Of a DNA stretch of 7,672 bases, positions 5,549 to 7,672 are shown piece by piece. A program made the position numbers and the translations under genes. The notes beneath the pieces were generated by a model. That model was not told where the DNA came from, did no database searches, and was given only the letters and a program-made list of their open reading frames with translations. Numbering within the stretch: position 1 is the first letter of the stretch; each line of letters starts with the position of its first letter. Origin of the DNA: CBFDBF01 sp050295355 (GTDB taxonomy: Bacteria; Pseudomonadota; Gammaproteobacteria; Chromatiales; Chromatiaceae); assembly GCA_050295355.1 (NCBI GenBank), contig JBNKPL010000101.1, positions 1 through 7,672 on the forward strand, given 5' to 3'.

Positions 5549-6217
5549 CTAAACATCGAGTTTGGGAAAGGCGCTTCGCACCCGGTCCAGTACCCGATCC
5601 AGCACCTCTTCAATAGAGAGTGCGGTCGATTCCACTTCCAGCGCAGCGGCAGGCGCCTTCAGTGGAGCCACGCTACGGTTCTGGTCACGTTCATCACGTT
5701 CCCGTATCTCCGTAACGAGGCTGGCTAAACTAACATCTAATCCTTTTTCTTTCAACTGCTTATAACGTCTTTCCGCCCGTATTTCGGCACTTGCGGTAAG
5801 AAAGATCTTCACCTCCGCATTCGGAAAAACCACGCTCCCCATATCGCGCCCATCCGCCACCAGACCGGGCTCTCTGGCGTAATCCCGCTGCCACTGCAGC
5901 AACGCCTCGCGCACCTCGGGCAGCGCCGCCACCTTGGAGGCCGCGTTGCCCGCCGTTTCGGTACGGATGGCGGAAGATACGTCCTCACCATTCAGCAGCA
6001 CCTGTCCGGAACGAAACTCAACACTCATGGAGCGCGCAATTTCGGCTAATTTGGCAGCATCATCGAAACTGATACCTGCACGTTCAGCGGCAAATCCAAC
6101 CAGACGGTAGAGCGCACCGCTATCCAGACAGTGCCATCCCAGGCGCTTCGCCAACCGTTCGGCAATGGTCCCCTTGCCGGACCCGCTAGGTCCGTCGATG
6201 GTGATTACAGCGGCCAT
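5549..6217 (-). CDS. cmk: Cytidylate kinase
   Basis: Cmk phosphorylates CMP and dCMP with ATP to the diphosphates, recycling pyrimidine nucleotides from RNA and lipid turnover. The 222-residue protein is of normal bacterial length. It has the P-loop GPSGSGKGT (9-17), the CMP-contact motif DSGALYR (32-38), an inserted NMP-binding domain ending near residue 115, DGRDMGSVVFP (122-132) with the substrate-binding Arg-Asp pair, and the lid RERDERDQNRS (172-182). The start at 6217 is two bases after the aroA stop, and its ribosome-binding GGAGG lies inside the end of aroA, so translation is probably coupled. A terminator follows directly. A GTTC-N7-GTTC match at 5678-5692 falls in the lid codons and is treated as coincidence. 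Confidence 0.97.
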   Translation of the reverse strand: MAAVITIDGPSGSGKGTIAERLAKRLGWHCLDSGALYRLVGFAAERAGISFDDAAKLAEIARSMSVEFRSGQVLLNGEDVSSAIRTETAGNAASKVAALPEVREALLQWQRDYAREPGLVADGRDMGSVVFPNAEVKIFLTASAEIRAERRYKQLKEKGLDVSLASLVTEIRERDERDQNRSVAPLKAPAAALEVESTALSIEEVLDRVLDRVRSAFPKLDV

Positions 6218-6219
6218 GG

Positions 6220-7539
6220 CTACGCCTCCACCTCCACGCCAAGCCCGGCGCCGGCGGCCAGGGCGACGAAACCGGGAAAGGAGGTATTCACATTGGCGCA
6301 GTCGAGAATCCGGATTTCCCCTTCGGCGCGCAGGGCGGCCATGGCAAAGGACATGGCGATGCGATGGTCCCCGTGGCTATCCACCTCGCCACCACTGATG
6401 GCGCCGCCGCGGATCAGCGCGCCGTCCTCTCTCGCTTCGGCATCCACCCCCAAGGCTTTGAGGCCGTCCACCATCACCTGGATACGGTCGCTCTCCTTCA
6501 CCCGCAGCTCTTCCGCGCCTGTAAGGAGGGTCTCGCCTTCGGCGCAGGCGGCGGCGATGAAGAGGGCCGGAAACTCATCGATGGCCAGGGGCACCTGATC
6601 TTCCGGGATGCGAATCCCTTTCAGGGGCGCGGAACGCACCCGCAGATCCGCCACCGGCTCGCCGCCCACATCCCGCTCATTCATTACTTCGATATCCGCG
6701 CCCATCAGGCGCAGGATGGTGATCACCCCGTCGCGGGTGGGATTCATGCCCACATGCTCCAGCAGCAGATCGGAACCGGGCGTGATTGAGGCGCCCACCA
6801 GAAAGAAGGCGGCGGAGGAGATATCCGCCGGCACATCCAGATCGCAGGCCGAAAGCTTCCCTCCCCCCCGCAGACAAATACGGTCTCCTGCGCGCGTCAC
6901 CGAATAACCGAATCCCCGCAGCATCCGCTCCGTATGGTCCCGGGTGGGGGCCGGTTCGGTCACGCAGGTCTCGCCCTCCGCATAGAGCCCGGCCAGCAGC
7001 AGTGAGGACTTCACCTGGGCGCTGGCTACCGGCATCGGATAGTGGATGCCTTTCAGCACCTTGCCGCCGTGGATCATCAGGGGTGCGGTGCCCTTCTCGG
7101 TGGCGCCGATCTCCGCCCCCATCAGGGCCAGCGGATCGGTGACCCGCCGCATGGGACGCGACGAGAGGGAACTGTCGCCCACCAATGTGGAATCAAACCC
7201 CTGCCCCGCCAGCAGACCGGAGAGCAGACGCATGGAAGTGCCTGAGTTACCCAGATCCAGGGGCTGCTGCGGGGCTTGCAGCCCGTGCATCCCCACGCCG
7301 TGAATCACTACTTGTCCGTTATCCGGGCCTTCGATCTCCACCCCCATGGCGCGGAAGGCACGCAGGGTGGCCAGGCTATCCTCCCCTTCCAGAAATCCGC
7401 TTACGCGGGTCACCCCATCGGCCAGGGAACCGAGCATGATGGAGCGATGGGAGATGGATTTGTCGCCGGGCACCCGCAGGGTGCCCTGGAGGGCGCCGCC
7501 GGGGCGGACACGGAAGACCGGATTGGAGGATTGGCTCAA
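6220..7539 (-). CDS. aroA: 3-phosphoshikimate 1-carboxyvinyltransferase (EPSP synthase), TTG start
   Basis: AroA joins shikimate-3-phosphate and phosphoenolpyruvate to form EPSP, the sixth step of the shikimate pathway. All landmarks of the 439-residue protein are present: PGDKSISHR (24-32), LGNSGTSMR (96-104), RPMRR (128-132), SAQVK (173-177), RDHTE (200-204), NPTR (266-269), the catalytic-type Asp321 in DEFP, KESDR (348-352) and HGDHRIAM (389-396). GDKS, SAQVK, RDHTE and NPTR together are the motifs used to define class II EPSP synthases. Residue 100, matching Gly96 of E. coli, is Gly, unlike the Ala in glyphosate-tolerant CP4. The start is a TTG: an in-frame TGA at 7557-7555 rules out extension, and there is no ATG or GTG between it and the conserved N-terminus. 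GGGGC precedes it. No hisC or tyrA, frequent upstream partners, is visible in the 133 bases before it. Confidence 0.96.
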   Translation of the reverse strand: MSQSSNPVFRVRPGGALQGTLRVPGDKSISHRSIMLGSLADGVTRVSGFLEGEDSLATLRAFRAMGVEIEGPDNGQVVIHGVGMHGLQAPQQPLDLGNSGTSMRLLSGLLAGQGFDSTLVGDSSLSSRPMRRVTDPLALMGAEIGATEKGTAPLMIHGGKVLKGIHYPMPVASAQVKSSLLLAGLYAEGETCVTEPAPTRDHTERMLRGFGYSVTRAGDRICLRGGGKLSACDLDVPADISSAAFFLVGASITPGSDLLLEHVGMNPTRDGVITILRLMGADIEVMNERDVGGEPVADLRVRSAPLKGIRIPEDQVPLAIDEFPALFIAAACAEGETLLTGAEELRVKESDRIQVMVDGLKALGVDAEAREDGALIRGGAISGGEVDSHGDHRIAMSFAMAALRAEGEIRILDCANVNTSFPGFVALAAGAGLGVEVEA

Positions 7540-7672
7540 TTTACGCCCCGTTTCTCATGCTGTCTGGGAAAAGGCGCAAAGCTTACCCCCTGGCGCAGTA
7601 AAGATCAACAAAAACAGATAGTTATATTGCAATGGGAGGAGCTAGCATAATAAATTCGCTAAAATTGCGATT
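7540..7672 (-). promoter_or_regulatory. aroA upstream region with possible promoter and a five-codon leader ORF
   Basis: No minus-strand frame runs through this stretch into aroA, so aroA probably starts a transcript here. The distal part is AT-rich, with -10-like TATTAT (7652-7647) and TATAAC (7626-7621) on the minus strand; neither has a convincing -35 within the window. A mini-ORF of ATG plus four sense codons and TAA (7558-7541) stops one base before the aroA TTG and contains its Shine-Dalgarno-like GGGGC. No terminator or riboswitch fold is evident. On the plus strand an AGGAG at 7636-7642 is followed by stops, not a start codon. Confidence 0.35.

Noticed and set aside
5678..5692. Exact GTTC-N7-GTTC, a LexA-type box, on the plus strand.
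   Set aside because: It lies within the cmk codons for the conserved lid segment ERDQN, far from any promoter; coding constraint explains it.

Overview
The window reads as chromosomal DNA of a gammaproteobacterium. The block aroA-cmk-rpsA-ihfB, all on the minus strand (7539 down to 3372), is a classic gammaproteobacterial gene order, and the S1 and IHF-beta proteins are close to their enterobacterial relatives in length and motifs. Genus cannot be told from sequence alone. No tRNA, rRNA, CRISPR array, insertion sequence or phage gene is visible.

Layout. Positions 1-270 hold the 3' end of a plus-strand GGDEF diguanylate cyclase. A short promoter/operator region (271-363) leads into lexA (364-969, plus). 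A convergent minus-strand pair follows: a 71-residue hypothetical protein (1565-1350) and a small SET-domain protein (1321-983). A 188-base divergent region (1566-1753) separates that pair from a 52-codon plus-strand ORF (1754-1912) with a strong ribosome-binding site. The rest is a minus-strand array: aroA (7539-6220), cmk (6217-5549), a good rho-independent terminator, rpsA (5440-3767), a GC-rich hairpin, ihfB (3683-3372), and pabB (3312-1909). aroA and pabB share chorismate metabolism: AroA makes the chorismate precursor EPSP, and PabB draws chorismate towards folate. rpsA, cmk and ihfB are housekeeping genes commonly found with aroA.

The most interesting signal is regulatory. The lexA promoter carries GAAC-N7-GAAC inside a larger dyad. 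The divergent region at 1619-1664 carries both GTTC-N7-GTTC and GAAC-N7-GAAC in the same overall arrangement. GTTC-N7-GTTC is the established alphaproteobacterial LexA box, not the gammaproteobacterial CTGT-N8-ACAG. The recognition-helix region of this LexA likewise departs from the E. coli type and resembles what I recall of alphaproteobacterial LexA. This suggests a local SOS module: an autoregulated lexA with a non-canonical operator, and a second operator between a tiny basic/hydrophobic ORF and a hypothetical-SET gene pair. The small ORF has the general look of an SOS-induced small membrane peptide, but that is inference only.
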